Origin: Amia ocellicauda
Lineage: Eukaryota; Chordata; Actinopteri; Amiiformes; Amiidae
Assembly (NCBI RefSeq): GCF_036373705.1
Contig: NC_089869.1
Span: 14,581,676-14,645,675 of the forward strand
Length of the DNA: 64,000 nt
Reading direction: 5' to 3'
The translations under genes and the position numbers were made by a program. Shown here one piece after another: positions 44,101 to 58,700 of the stretch. Each line of letters begins with the position of its first letter. Position 1 is the stretch's first letter. The notes under the pieces are model-generated. The model did no database searches and was not told the origin of the DNA. It was given only the letters and a program-made list of their open reading frames with translations.

Positions 44101-47100
44101 TGAAGTCAACCCAATGTGAACCTTTCTTGCAGGGCTGAGTGTCTCACCTGGCTGCAGGCCCAGAGCGGTGAGGGTGCGGGTGGCGGTGGCCTGCAGGGCC
44201 GGGCTAGGCTCAGTCAGAGCGGAGAACAGTAGGACACAGAGCGGCTCCTGGAACCCAGACAGAACGCTCTCATCTGGAGAGAGAGAGAGAGGGAGGGATA
44301 AATAATGACCGACAGACTCCACCTCCACAGAATTACCCAGTGTTGGGAATAAGGGTGATTCACTTTATATTCATTCTCCCATGGCAAATGGCCATAAAGT
44401 TTGTTTTATTTTTTATGTGAACTCTTTGTATCATGTTTACTATATTAAGTCCAATGTTTCCTACATTATGTTGTAGATTTACTGTAATAAGTTTATTGCT
44501 AATTAGGTAAGAGTATTTGCAAAGAAAATAATAACAGACAAGGTAAAAAAGTAAGTAGTGACGGTGGGGCAGACGTAAATGCCAGGGAGCAGCAGACACA
44601 TGTTTAACAGTTTTGTGGTATAATCCTCTTACCCCCCTCCTCTGAGAGGCTGCCCTGGGCTGGTTGGATGAACCCGTGTAAGACCTCCAGCAGGGTGCGC
44701 CGCTGAGCACTCTGAGAAAACAGGAAATTGAACGGAAATGAGACACTGCGGTCACTGCCCCAGAGGCACTGCATCAAGACACGTTTTAACTGCAGTGCCT
44801 CATCCTGGGCTTGGCCTTTATCAGATCAAAATGCAAATTCAGCTATGATTATTACTACATCTTGTTCCTGTACACTTTTGTAGATAGTGACTATTGTTTA
44901 TCTGATGGCTGTTATATTTTAATCAGCAATGACAATAAAGACATACATTGAAAAACATATAGGCCTATTTCCTGAAATCTGAATAAAATGAGGACATGGA
45001 GAATGGGTTTAAGAAGGTACAAGCAGGTCTCAATGGGTGTTGCCAATCCCTTACCTGTGTGTGGCTGTTGTACTGCTCCAGCAGTAAGGGCAGGACAGCG
45101 GCTGTAATTGTGTAGCTTGCCCTGTAGGAGGCGCTGGCTGCGGCCTGCAGAAGTTTGGCACTTGGCCAAACCAGCTTCATGTCCGGCTCACACAGGTGGT
45201 GTTGACAGTCTATGGGAACAAAACACAGAACATAAGGCATAATGAATGATAAGAAAGCAAAGACCCTAGACAGGTGGTTACAATTAAGGGATTAATACTG
45301 GGCTTTGCTCAATTTGTTTAAAGGAGTCCTCTAACCTATGAGATTAGCTGTCTTTGGAAACACAAAATTTCCCTTTTAAAATCGGTCACATCTACTACAT
45401 ACAGCTACACTGACTCCACAGCAAACCTGCATTAATCCGTTTAATCTTGAGCCTGTCCCACATACACTGGCGGAAACCACAGCACACAATCCCTCTCAAA
45501 ATAAACCACCCACAGCCCACAGAGCGACAGTTCTGGCTTTTGAGGGGTACCTTTGAGGATTAAATTGAGGAAGCTGTGTAGGGAGTCCTCCGAGTCCGAA
45601 TCGAGGATGGAGCGCGAGAGGCAGGCGGTGAGGCTGCGCAGGGCAGCGAGGCCGGCTGCCTCCACCTTCTCACTGGCCGTCTGGAAGACCTGTACAGGAG
45701 AGAGGCAGCCACGATGCCATCGAGTCATTAAGGCCATCACACAGGCAGACTGCAGACAAGAACTCCCCTGGAACACACCAGAACATTCCAGCATCCACAA
45801 GACAGTAGCGTCTGCAAAAAACTTACAGTGTACCAGTATGACCCTCAACTTCAATGACCAATACAACAACAACAACATAGAGAATTGTGTACTGTGAGGT
45901 TCGAGTGCGTTTCAAGGTCTTATTCATAAGACAAGGAGACAACAATACAGATATAAAAATGTGATACAAAATGACAACAAGCAAGACCTGCTCCTGAGCT
46001 CTGAGGCTATGACCTCTGGCTTGTTTAACTTGCAGTTTGTCCTCCTCTCTCATGTCAGCTGCCAGAAGGCCTACCTCTCTGCGGAGTGATGCCCAAAGAC
46101 CCGGCAAGAACTCCTTCAGCTCCTTGTGTCCGTAGACGGAGGCGCAGGCCGTCTGAAACACAGCACACACACTTGGTGGATACGTGCAAAACAAATGAAA
46201 AGCACAAAAATCGATCTCCATTCGTCATCATAGATCCGCACACCCGCATACATGCAAGTTTTTGTTTGAGAGAGAGAAAAGTACCAAATTACCTCATTAA
46301 AATAAAAACTAGAAGCTTTTATGTAAATATCATAGAACACACTGAAGCTAGTTATTAACCACAATAAAGCCCCACAGCCTAACAATAGCAGTGAAATACC
46401 GAATAATACAAATGTATACAACTGTATCATTCACCATTACCTTTTAATAATAAGGTGGGATAAACTATATAAAAGTATTTACTAACACCCCTGCTTAGTT
46501 CCAAAAGCCAATCCCATCCCAGGGCCCCAAGAAAAGAGAAGACGTACAGATGTACAGACAGACAGACAACTTACCAGGGTCTGCAGGGAGTCCAGCTTGG
46601 CGCCCTGTACATCGGAGTCCAGCTTCTCAATGAGCAGAGGCAGCAGGAACTGGCAACACAGGGTAATCAATCTCACTCACACACACACACAGTATGGCAG
46701 TTTTCCTGACTCTGCAATATTACCATACAATCATTTGTACTTCCAGCACTCAGTCAGGGATTTTTCGTCTTGCTGACGGGTTATAGCTAATGCAGATTAT
46801 TAAAAGCATTTCTGAGGAAAAATCCATATTTTGCTCATAGCCCTGTGAGGTGTATGGTGACACTTGCTTAGGTTTGAACTTCATAAACGAACGCCACATA
46901 TCCCACCCCTTCCCCACTGCCCTGTACCTCTGCGAAGCGTGGAGTGCCTGATAGCACCGCCCTCAGTCCCAAGATCAGCTCCTCCTGGGTGATCCCATGG
47001 GGGTCGTTTGATGGCTAGAAAAAAAAAAAAAAAATAGATAAGAAAGAGTGCATTTAATGATGAAAGGTCTTATACATGGCAATGCAGTCCAACATGAGGG

Positions 47101-50100
47101 AGCACAATTCAGTCAGACTGCTGCCCTGACAGCCCCCAGATGAACAGAAGTAGAGAAGTATTTCACTTGATGAGAAAAGACCCTTACTGGAGTGAAGTCA
47201 ATTGGGAAATAGCAGGATGTCACTTCAAATAGCTCCTCTGTAAAGTTTCCTGTAAAACATCCCAAAAGTCCACGTTATCAAACATTTCAATTGCAGTTAA
47301 CAGATTTACATCAACAAAAACAAACCAGCCATTTCCACAAACAGGAAATTCAGTTTAAAACAATTCAAAAAAATGTAAGCAACACGTGCACTTTTTGTAA
47401 TACTTTTTAAACTGTTGCACTTCTCCGTAATTTTAATTTATTTCTGTATACCCATCATATTGTTGATGAGGTATGATCTAAGAAAAAAAAAAGTAATTTC
47501 ATGAACGGCCTGGTGTAGCTAAGCTGTGACACTGTCCCCGTCTTACCCAGCTCATAACCCCGCCATACAATGTTCTGGGCAATCTGGAAGGCCAATAAGA
47601 GGTTGCGAGGATCCTTTTCACCATCAATGGCTTGGACAAAACCAAAGACAAAGTCTGCTCCCAAACCCTTCAGCTCTGGACCAAAGACAAATGAAGATCA
47701 AAACATCAAAGACGGTGTATTGAATACCCTGTTTCTGAGATAAAACCACAATTAGACTTTAGTTTTGCTCTCTCGAATGACAACTTATGTATTTAACTGG
47801 ATATGTAAGGACAGAGGTTATGTTATTTGACCCTGACAAGCACAAGAAGGACATGAGATGTTTCTTCAACATCAAACAAGGCTGAACAGACCTCCAAATC
47901 ATTCTGATCGATATCAATACGATAACACCTTTACTGCCCATACCCTCTTGTATCCCCTAAAACCACTCCCCAATTTCCTCACCCTCCTCCCGCAACTCCA
48001 TCAAGTTCAGGAGAATGTTGTAGACACAGGAGCGCTCCATCTGCATCAGAGACTGGGGGAGAAATACAGGTCAAATGAAGCCAGGTCTAAAGACAGATAA
48101 ACATCATCTTCCCACACACAAGAAAAATTTGCCTCGTTGATCAACCTCTAAGACCAGATCCAAGCACAAAACAAAGCTCAAGATTAGCTAGTAAACCCTA
48201 CAGAATAAGATAAATAGTGTGCCTCTTCATAAACAGAAACACAACATGAAGCTGAAAGGCAGAGTTGCTCTTGTTGAAGACCACTATAGAGGAGAAATCA
48301 CCTGCACATGGATGTCCTGGAACAGAGACTTCAGGATGGAGACAGCAAGGCCAGGGGGCAGCCTGGAACATTGAGTCTGGAATATCAAGAGTCCAGGGGG
48401 AACAGGGAAATTACGGGCTGGCAGCATCAGATCATCCCAGGGTTATAATTTGCAGAACCAAGTAATTACGCCATTTTGGTCAAATGAGCCACAAGCCAGT
48501 CTGAGTTCATGATATGACACATTTAAAGACCTCTCCAACTTAAGGAGGGAGAAATCCATTGATGGCTGATTCACCTCAATCTCAGAGACTAAAGAACTCA
48601 TCGGGCTGAGCAAAGACACAATAGCCCAGTAGCAAATCCCTCCATCCATAAGTGACACCAGATCCCGATTTGACATTAATTTCCATTCTCAGACAGCCAC
48701 ATCAGCAGCAGTTAAACACTGAACTGGAATTTGTAATGGGCAACAATATATCAAAACCTTCACTTGGCCGTACATAAACAGAAACTAAAATAATCATTCC
48801 TGTACACATGTAAATCTGCCACCTGATTCATCTGTTTTTATGTTGTTTTGCATTGGAGGAAACAGACAAACAGTGAGGAGAACAATCACTTCTTTATACA
48901 GCTCATGACGGAAATGTCATTTTCAGCACGTTAATTCAACCTTTTCTGATATAGTCTGTATACAGTTATCCCCAATTTTTGTTTTTGTTTTGTTTAATTG
49001 GCGAGCATACTTAATTAAATTGATATCACACAGGGATTATATAGAAAAATATATAAATACACAAGAACTGCATGCAAAGTTAAGTTGAAAAACAACTTGG
49101 TGAAAGTGTCCAGTATAGGTTAAATATACCATTAAAACTACATACATACCAGAGCCTTAATCCCTTGCAGAACATTTGGCGTTATGACATAATGATCTTT
49201 CAGTCGGTTTTCATAAAAAGCCGTCAGGACTTCAACTGCAAAACACAGGGGGGTCATGGGAAATGTAAGAGCGATCACAACAATGGGATGTGCAATTAAG
49301 AAAACAGATTAGGTAAATTTTCCGAAACTATACAAATCAGTTCTAGAAATCCCACACCTATAATAGGCTTGCTTTGTTTTTGAATACCTTTCTATGGACG
49401 CAAAGGTCATATTGCTTGCTGCCAAACCAGCAGGCCGCCTAATATCAACAGTGATGTCACCTTACCCTCCTTCTCTGATAGGCTGCTGAAGCACTCCTGG
49501 AGCACATGGGAGAGTAACTGGACCCCACGACTGCGAGTCCGTGGCTCAGAGCTGGTTAAGCATAACCTGTAAAATATACACACATTTGTATACTGTACTC
49601 CTGAGTATTAGCAGGTTTTTTTTTTTTTTTTTTTTAATCAATAAGTATCCCTTACAAACATGACGCATCTACACATGACAATGAAGGCAATGGTTGACAT
49701 ACACACACACACACATATATACATATATAAATCATGTATTTTCATATTAACAATGTCCTGTCCAATGTATGTCAAGGAATAAATTAAATATTACTTTACC
49801 CCAATGCTTCAACCAACTCTAATATAGAAAACAGTCCAGTCTTCACCCCTTAAGAACAAAAAAAGGAAGAATAAAACTTGTAAAGCTGTACATTCAAAAC
49901 AAGCTTGTATTGTTTACAGGCATTATACACAGCTCATTCTGAAATTGTTAAGGTTTAAAATAATCCAAAGGCATAAGGGTTCTTGGACATAAATCACATG
50001 TTTTTTTACTATCAAGTGTCAGTGTTCTTTAAAATTAGTTTTTGAAGAGAAGATACAGGCCAACGCTGTACATGATTACAAGAAAACCATGCAGAGTTTG

Positions 50101-51224
50101 GTATTCAGTGTAAAACCCTGGGTAAGGGTGTCTGCTATGAAATAAATAATAACGATTATGATTATAATAACAATGATAAATACAACCAAAAAATTATCTC
50201 TGGTATGTGGCCATTGTAATACATATGGACCGAGCAATCTCTGAAGAGTCTACCTTGACCTTCCTTTCATAACAAGTTAGTCAAGGCTTGACTGGGAACA
50301 AATTATTGACATAACCAGTTCAGAGTACACCTTACTAAGACCTAAGTGCTTGTGTAATATTTCCAAGTGAGTATTTTAGGCCATTTTGTACAATACTTAA
50401 TAAAATAAATCCATTGACAAGTTTTAAAAATAAGAATAATGTGTAGTAGTGGTTACTGCTCTGGACTCCTGTGTGGAGGGTCATGGGTGCAATAGCAGGT
50501 GGGGGGCTGTTGTACCCTTGAGCAAGGTACTTTACCTAAAACTGCTCCAGTGAAACCGATCTGTATAAATGGGTAATTGTATGTATACAATAATGTGATA
50601 TACTGTACCAATTGTGGGTCGCCCTGGATAGAAAATAAATAATATTCATGGTTGGAAGAACCCACACCCAGATTGCAACAGGTGATCATTACATAACTAG
50701 TAAAGTAGGCAGCTTAGGTGAGACTTTTTCCAGAGACAGAATCCCAAATTATCCTCAAACAGCGAACAGCAGTTTGGAATATCACATGATTTCCCATTCT
50801 CGGTAAATTCTAGAACTGTGCATGTTCATGTTCATGCACAAAACTATCATTGACATTGCATCCTAATGTCTGCATCAATATCGATGACTTTCATGTGGGG
50901 GTAAGAAATCATTTAAGGATAATTTATGTTAGACCTGAGTTTTTAAATTTGACTTGCAGTTATTTTGTTAAACTTGTATCAGCCATCAGTGCGTGTTCCC
51001 AATAAAAAAAAAAGGATCTGCCCTACACGCCGTGTAAGCATCCTACGCGCTAATCAGCAGATGCCCTGGTTCACTCGTCCTAGCGGTAAAAACCTGCGCA
51101 ATACTAGCCCAGACCGAGAACGGGGACATCGGTTACCTGTTGCCGTATCAGCAGCCTTGCTATCCTGCTGTCCTGTCACAAATTCTTCCACCAAACCCAT
51201 CAACACAGCACCACTCGCAGCCAT
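38140..51224 (-). CDS. mms19: MMS19, cytosolic iron-sulfur assembly component
   Basis: MMS19 is the HEAT-repeat scaffold of the CIA targeting complex (with CIAO1 and CIAO2B) that loads Fe-S clusters into DNA repair and replication enzymes such as XPD. Minus-strand exons: 51224-51137, 49848-49800, 49566-49466, 49235-49150, 48376-48302, 48052-47983, 47675-47547, 47249-47188, 47014-46928, 46649-46575, 46152-46075, 45689-45551, 45209-45055, 44711-44633, 44273-44148, 43859-43778, 43562-43465, 43182-43027, 42938-42783, 42175-42076, 41727-41625, 41223-41149, 40827-40701, 40523-40417, 40319-40263, 40142-39956, 39441-39359, 39095-38931, 38586-38527, 38382-38282, 38167-38140. They total 1027 aa (human 1030). 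Landmarks include PRTRSRGVQLLSHVLQ, GADFVFGFVQ, DGEKDPRNLL, LLPLLIEKLDSDV, CEPDMKLVWPSAKLLQAAA, SAAKCFAGLVNK and LLLEALSCPD. It ends GEWFLLGSPGR. The start 41223 of exon 22 could be 41220. Confidence 0.97.
50100..50170 (+). mobile_element. SINE tail fragment
   Basis: A short stretch reads CCCTGGGTAAGGGTGTCTGC followed by an AATAAATAATAA-rich end, the 3' tail of the same kind of SINE. The head is missing. It lies in mms19 intron 1. Confidence 0.7.
50441..50645 (+). mobile_element. tRNA-derived SINE (second copy)
   Basis: It shows the same blocks as the copy at 12582: the GTAGTGGTTACTGCTCTGGA head, CCCTTGAGCAAGGTACTTTA, CTGCTCCAGTGAAA, GTATAAATGGGTAATTGTAT and GTCGCCCTGGATA. It lies in mms19 intron 1, antisense to the gene. 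It is more decayed in the B box than the first copy. Confidence 0.88.
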
Positions 51225-51811
51225 CGTGCGCAGCCTTGGCTCAAACTGCACTGCGCATGCCCGGGACGCTGAAGCTTTCACTGGAGAAAAGAAAGATTGC
51301 CTGGTGAAAACACCCCTGTCACATGACCCGCACGATTGCCCCTACAGGACTTGATCATTTGAGTCATTTGTGATCTTTATTAATCTGATTGAAAGTATAA
51401 TGATTAAAGTCCGACTAAGAGCTGCTTTATTGCATCGCCTTACAAACGCAAGTTCATTTCGAGAATGCATCTGCTCTCTGCACAGATCTGCCATATTACA
51501 ATGAGCACCCCTCCAGCAGTGGAAGTGTCCTGTTCTCCCTGCAGGTATGTCTGCGCCCCTTCTGCATCACCACCTGTTTTGCATCTGCATGATGCGTAGG
51601 GAGAACAACATGCAGAGCCTGTGGACCCCCCTGTCTCGCCCAAATGTATGTTATAACCACATATCTACATGCAAAAACAACTCCAATCACTAAGGGTACA
51701 CAACTACAGTTGTGTCAGTTTGGTCTAATAGCCATCATGGAAAAGCTACAATTAGTTTGAATGGATTTATCGTTGCTAACAGTGGTAACATTGTCATTTT
51801 CTTGAACATGC

Positions 51812-51932
<121 letters not shown>

Positions 51933-52656
51933 CTCTCATGTGACCACTCCGCTGCCAGCTCGGTGTCACATGGCGTAATGTAAGAACGGCATCTTTCTAC
52001 CCAGAGCGCCGCACGGCCACGCATGCGCAGCGCACACCGTTGTCCATCAGGAAGGAGAAAGGGATTTAAACCTGGAAACGAGCTCGCATCGACGGGGAGA
52101 GGCTGGAAATCACTGGGAGCTGGGGGGGAGGGGGGTCTATGGTGCGCCGTAGGATAGTTAGTCGTGACTTGTGGGGGACAAAACGTGGGGCGAGTATGAT
52201 CAACTAGCGGGCCGGGTTCATCGGAGCTGGGACTGTAGGGGTGCCAAGGAAAGTTACCATACACGCCGCGGCCAGAAATAACTTGAGTCGACACCGGCCA
52301 GGCGAGGCGGCTGTATTTATATTTACCCCGGGTGCTGGCAACTGCAGCCGCAGAGGCGAGCTGGCGCTTTTCTTCCCTGGACATCTCTGTCGAGTACACT
52401 CTCTCTCTCGATCGGCTGTGCTGGACCTAATCTGGGGTTTTTGCTTAATCCCGTGTGAACCGGTCCGGACTCGGTTCTGACGTCGATCCAGCGCGGAAGC
52501 GGGTTCAACTGAACAGCGGACACACGTGCTAATGTTACTTCGGATGTGACGCTCCAATCGCGACACGAACCGAACCGGATCGGTGATCGTCTGAAAGAGA
52601 GCTTGTCGAAACTGGTGCTTTCCGGCGGTCCGGTTGGTGCTCCGGGGAGGGCGCCT

Positions 52657-52693
52657 CTGGTCCTGGTCCTGGTCCTGGTCCTGGTCCTGGTCC
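52657..52693 (+). repeat. Hexanucleotide repeat (CTGGTC)6
   Basis: Six tandem CTGGTC units lie 73 bp upstream of the ubtd1 ATG, in the probable 5' UTR. Confidence 0.95.
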
Positions 52694-52765
52694 GGACGCA
52701 CGCAGAAACGCACACAGGCTCTTTCCGCGGGCGCTATGAGCGGGGGGCCGCTGTAACTGACCGCG

Positions 52766-55700
52766 ATGGGGAGTTGTGTTGGACGGGAGCGGGGAGACAG
52801 GCAGGGGTCGTCCAGGACCGGAGCCAGGCATGCCAGGAAGCGGGGAGGTAAGACTGCCGAGCCCACTGCTTTCATGGCCACAGAGAGGACTGTAAGGGAG
52901 AAGCTGAACAGTGTTATTGGACTACACCACACAAAGCGCGAAGTATAGCCTGGCGGTACCTTGACCAGGCTGTTAAAACCAGAGCAGCATTGGGTTTGTT
53001 TGTGGGGCAGTGCAGCTGGGTTGAAGGAGGTTGTTTTTTCCTTTGCATAGAGGAAGTCTAATCGGAAGGAGAAACGTATTTGTTTGGTGATTTTTCGTGC
53101 CCTCTGAGGATGACTTGTATAATCTCTTGTAAATGCACGACCTCCTGAGACCCAAGGAGTCAGTTATGTGATTTACTATACTATACTATACTATACTATA
53201 AGATATACTATACCAAACTATACCGTATAACAAGACATGGTTGACAATAGAACTTTCTATTGAAATCATGTCCCTCATATAATACGTGAAACTCATCTAG
53301 CAACCCATTCTAAACCTGTGTTTTCATGTTGTTTCCATGTAATGAACTGTTGGGTATCTGTTTAGGGTTTACTTGCTTTGTGATTGTACTTTATACAATT
53401 GCTAACTCATGGTGGGGCACAACTTTACAACTTTATGAATACTATGCACTACAAAGCTTAGTGCAACACTTCATCTCGGTGCTGTTGCCTGGTTTGAGAT
53501 GGATATACTAGATGGGGTGTAGGCCTACGTGACAATATGAACCCTGATGTTTTCCCACAGCCTAACTGCTTGTCAGAGGAGTACTTCCAACTCAGCTACA
53601 AAGAGTCCTGAAGGGAAACCTCAGCCAATTAGAATTAAAAGTAACCAATCTGTGATCATGGTACACCTACAAAAACAATTGGGATAACTTTAATTTTGAA
53701 AAACATACTATTAAGTTATTTTTATATAAATAAATGTATGTGAGGAACATGTCTGAGAGAGAACATCTCTGAAGCCTTGAGAACTTCCCAGCATTGGAAA
53801 ATGAGAGATGAAACTGGTGTTGCCAAATATTTACTGTGGTTAAACCAGAGAAAGGTCTTGGTATTGTTTCCTGAAGGCTAGTTGGATCTACATCCTTTTA
53901 GATGCACCATGAGACATTGTGGCTGACAATGAGTGATTCTTATTGCAGGTGCCAAAGCAAGGAATTGCAGATTATTAAGATTAATGTGCCTTTACAGAGA
54001 ACTCAAAATTAGCAATTCAAATTTATTTGAATTCAAGTGTAAGACATGTGGCTTACTGGTCACTGTTAGATATAGTTCTGCCTTTGTTTGTGGAATGTAT
54101 TCAGATGTTTTGAAGCTGTTACATGTGTGAAAAGAACAGTGCTGCTTTGTCAACTGGTAACATCAGAACAATCACTTATATTTATCAAATGTAATACTCG
54201 GAAACAAAGTTTACTTTACAGTATTGGTTAAATGCCAGTGGTTATCTACAGGGCAATTTGTAGTTGAACCTTGGCACATCTAATTGATTATGAATTAGAC
54301 CATTGTATTTGGAGTTTACCCAGGGTTTGAAATGTTATGATTTCTTAAAGCTTACATTCACAGGGAAATATTTGATCTTTGACCCTGGATACGTCATGAC
54401 CCAATAAGGAAATACTTTTGTGCAGATTAGTTTCCGTGGAGAAAATATTGTGACACAAAACCTTTCAAGTTGTGGACATCCATGTTAAAATTACAAAATG
54501 CCTTACTGCTTTGTCTAATTGACTGTTTTGGTGGGTATTAATTAAATCACAGGGTCCATAACTATATTCATGCAATAGTTTGAGGGGAAATCATGGTTTG
54601 ATATTCATGGATAAGTTATTTTATGCATCAAAATATGGCTGAGGCCTACACTGTTCTATTTGGTGGTTCATTAACTGGAGGAAAAGCAGTAGACCTTCAC
54701 TTATTATGATGTGGAGGCATAAGAGTTCTGTATTATGAAAGTAAATCACAGCATGTATTGGACATATTCAAATGGTTATCAGTTTAAAGGGATGTCCTAT
54801 ACTACATGTGCTGTAACTGCTATAGGGAGAAATGACTTGAAGTTACAAAATAAAATCAGTAACTACAAACAAACACCTTGGTTGTAAATTACATGTTTGT
54901 CCTGTACAATGTGCAGTGTATTAGAGGAAGTGATACGTTCAGTCCACAGACAGCATAAATAATGGCAATATATACTTGTATGACTTTGTCAGAATTAATT
55001 TGGTCAAATGCGTTAGACTATAGCATATTTCTCTGTTCCCAATAAGCCATTTCATGTTCTGAGGATTGTATATTGAAAAATGAAAAATTGAAGTTTTGTT
55101 CATTAATATATATGGTTATAGAAGAAATACTCTTATCACTTCAGACTGTGATTGGAAGCTGTGATGAGTAAAGCTTGTTTAGTTCAAATCTTTTTAAACT
55201 TAGCTATTCAGTTGTATCATATTTTCTATGAAACAAGCCATAAAGTTTACTTTGCTTCAGGGCAATTCCATGAGAGCATGCACATGTCATTGAAAAATAA
55301 AATTTAATGTTTTTTTTTTTGTTTTTTTTTAATATAATTTGTTGCTTAACTAATTTAGTCAAAACACCAGAGGCCTAGGAACTGGTGTTTTCTCTTTCAA
55401 GCAATATCTTCAAGTAAATGTTATAATTTATATTGACTTCATTGCATCAGCAATACCACACACAACACCATAACATACCACACATTTGTGCATCCTTGAT
55501 GTGAGTCTTCTTGACTTTTAGTGGACAGTTTAGTTTAACTTCCCAACCAAAAGCATACAATGCCTATAGTGTCAAAAAAATGAAAAAATGTGAAATGGCT
55601 TAATTAGATGAGTATAGTAGTGATTTTACATAATTTCAGGATACATGTAGTAGTTCCTGTAGGTTCCCTCAGCTGGGGAATGTATTTCAGAGAATTATTA

Positions 55701-58700
55701 AGTGGTGGATGGTGTATGGCACCACCAAGACCCTGCCTAATTCAGGCCATCCCTCCAAACTGGATGACTGAGCAAGAAAGTCTGCCTAGAGAGGCCAATG
55801 GGAACTTTTCAAGAGCTATAGGCTTTATAGCCAAGATAGGTTAAAATGTGCATGTGATAACAATATCCCAACACTTCACATATCTGGCCTGCATGGTAGG
55901 GTGGCAAGAAGGAAGTCATTACTCATGAAAGCCCACCTTGAATCCTGTTTGAAGTATGCAAAAAACACTCTGGAGATTTTGTAGCCATGTAGCAAAGTTT
56001 GTGGTCTGAGGAAACTAAAACTTTTGTCCTAAATGCAAAGCATTATGTTTGGTGCAATCTCAACACAGCACGTCACCCAAAGGACACCGTCCCTACTGTG
56101 TAAAGATAGTAGAACCCTATCCCAACAGACTTACAGCTGTAATTGCTGTAAAAGGTGCTTCCAGCAAGTATTAACTTCTAGAGACTTATCCAATTATGAT
56201 ATTTCAGTTATGTATTTTTAACATAGACTTTCTTCCACAATAAAAATGTTTTCCCTTTACAATGTGGAGTATGGTGTGTAGGTAAGTGGGAACAATCCTC
56301 ATTTAAATGGATAAAACTGAGGCCCTGATGTAACAGAATGTAAAAAAACATTCAAGACTTCCTATAGGCACTTTTTAATGAGCTAGGCCTCATTCAATTA
56401 TATGCTGTTCTTGCGTATACTTAATATGAAAATAACTATATACCAGGAATTCACAATATGATACAATGGGAATATCAATAGATTTAAATATTGTACCCAT
56501 AATGCATTTGTAGTCCCTACAAACACACATTTGCTTTATCTGAAGAAAAAGTATTAAGTTTGATTTAAAATAATTCTTGTCCCACAAAAGGCAAGTCACT
56601 TATACTCTATTTGTAATAAAGCATATTTAAAAAAAAATCTAGTATGGATAGCTGTTGTTAACGCAGCTTATAAAAACCTAAAAATCACAGTTTTGTTATT
56701 GAGCAGTGTTGTCTCGGTATCTGCATCCCTTTGTGTTTCTTTCCCATCCAATATAAAATCATGCACTTATTGTGTTTGATAGCTTTAGGAATGGATTGTG
56801 TAGATCTATATTCACAAACCTTTCTTCCAGTGATTTTGAATAGGTTTGATATCTTTCGGTCAGTCTATCCATGGGTCAATTTTGTGCCTTTATTTAATCA
56901 CTTATAATTGAATGATGATTTTTAAATATTCTTAAAACTGCCAATATTCAATTTGTGTAAATGTAAGGTGGAATATTCCAATATTCTATTGACCTTTCGG
57001 AGTTCTTCCAAAGAAACCATTCTTTAATTTGCAGTTATGCTGTTTGAAGAAGCGCCCAAGTTACCGTGCAATTGTCATTTCAATGAAACTTTCCAATTCT
57101 CATTTTCTATGTCCTACCAAAACAAAAAACCTAATTAGTCACCTAAGCATGTATCTGAAAATTGTCCAATACTATTACTTGAAGATTATGATGCACTGTA
57201 TAGGACAAACAAGGACTTATTGCCACGGTTTATTTTTGACTCTTAGCTTTAAAAGGGTCTGATGGGATCAGGATTGCTGGTAAAGCACTTAGTGTAATTG
57301 CAAATATAGACATTGGCTACGAAACCTAGGATACAGTAGCCACTTACAGATTACAGGAGTTTCCCGAAAAAAGCTGGATTTCAGCATGTGAAGGGTGAAT
57401 AAGTCACTGGGTTTTGGGGTGGGGGGGTGGGGTGGATGAGGATGGTGTTGTTGCTCACATTTAGGATTCAAATTTATTTTATAGACCAAATATATTATTT
57501 AACTCCTAGAGTTCAGTGGTTAATCACTTTATAGTTGTTTTCTGTTTTTCTTAAGTGGAATCTAAAATATTGGAGTCAGACTATACGGTTTAATCTACAG
57601 AGAACTACATTTAATGGTTTCACTTAGATACGTTGTTTCCCGTATATACCTTACCTTGTACGTATGTCTATATATAGAATGTCATGAGTCTGAGTATTTT
57701 ATTTGGATTCGAATGGTTCATGCGTCTATTTTTAAGCCAGTGATTTTGATTAATAAGCAGTATTTGCTACATTTTTCGGCTTCATCTGACAGGATCTTGC
57801 AAATAAGCAAAATTATACACTGACGTTTTATTTTTGTGTGTATAATGATACCCATATACCTTTCATTGCTTTAATATATATTTAATTTATTTTAATATAT
57901 GTACATCTTTATGCCAACAAATATTTCAAACAACTGCAGCTGGTTGCAAACATGAGAGAACAATAGTTATCTGGCAGATGTGAAGGGGATACAATGCGTC
58001 GTGTTGAAGCACACGCATTGCATCCAAGGTCTTGTGTTGTGTGGAAGCGTCATCGTGTTTTGTTTAGTTTTTTTGTTTTAAGGGCCAGGGCACTATGATT
58101 CCTTGCTGCTATTTGTAGCACGTCCTGTTTCTCCTTGATATGAAGTTTGCTGTGCTATTTGGCTGTGCCTTTCAGTTCAGTCTCTGAATGCTTTGTGGAA
58201 AGTAAACTTTTATTATTATTTGCCAACACACAACACACTCCAGCATGTGCTGTGTAAACATGATGGATTTCAGTCTCCACTGGAAGGCTAATTCCGTCAT
58301 ATCTTATTTTTCTTTCCCTCCTCTGATTCATACTGCAGTGCCGCCCTGATTGCAGCTCTCTGGCAATTGAAAGGATTAATTTTGGAGGCATGTGGGCTGC
58401 CAAGCGTTTCACGTAATCTGTACTGTGTGTATTGGTTTTCTTAGTCAGCTGGGAGGCTTGTGCCTGCAGTTAAAGGTACGCCTTATTTTTTTTTAACCTT
58501 GAAAGAGACACTGCTTTTAATAATAGAGAGCAGGGGATGGGTGGAAACTTCCAACCACTGTGCATGAGCAAAGGTGTGGAGTGATATCAACACGTCGTTT
58601 TTTATTATGGGGTTTATCAAATAGTTGTAAATACAGACATTTCTGAACAACTTAGCACTCACTCCAGACTCCAGACACTACAGACTCACTCCCATTCTAA

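Noticed and set aside
51225-51281. N-terminal extension of mms19 (KASASRACAVQ...)
   Set aside because: The upstream first codon is GTG, not ATG; the ATG at 51224 gives the family-like N-terminus.
52204-52932. 242-codon minus-strand ORF upstream of ubtd1
   Set aside because: It is the antisense of the CpG-rich ubtd1 leader, including the hexamer repeat read as DQDQDQ; no domain.
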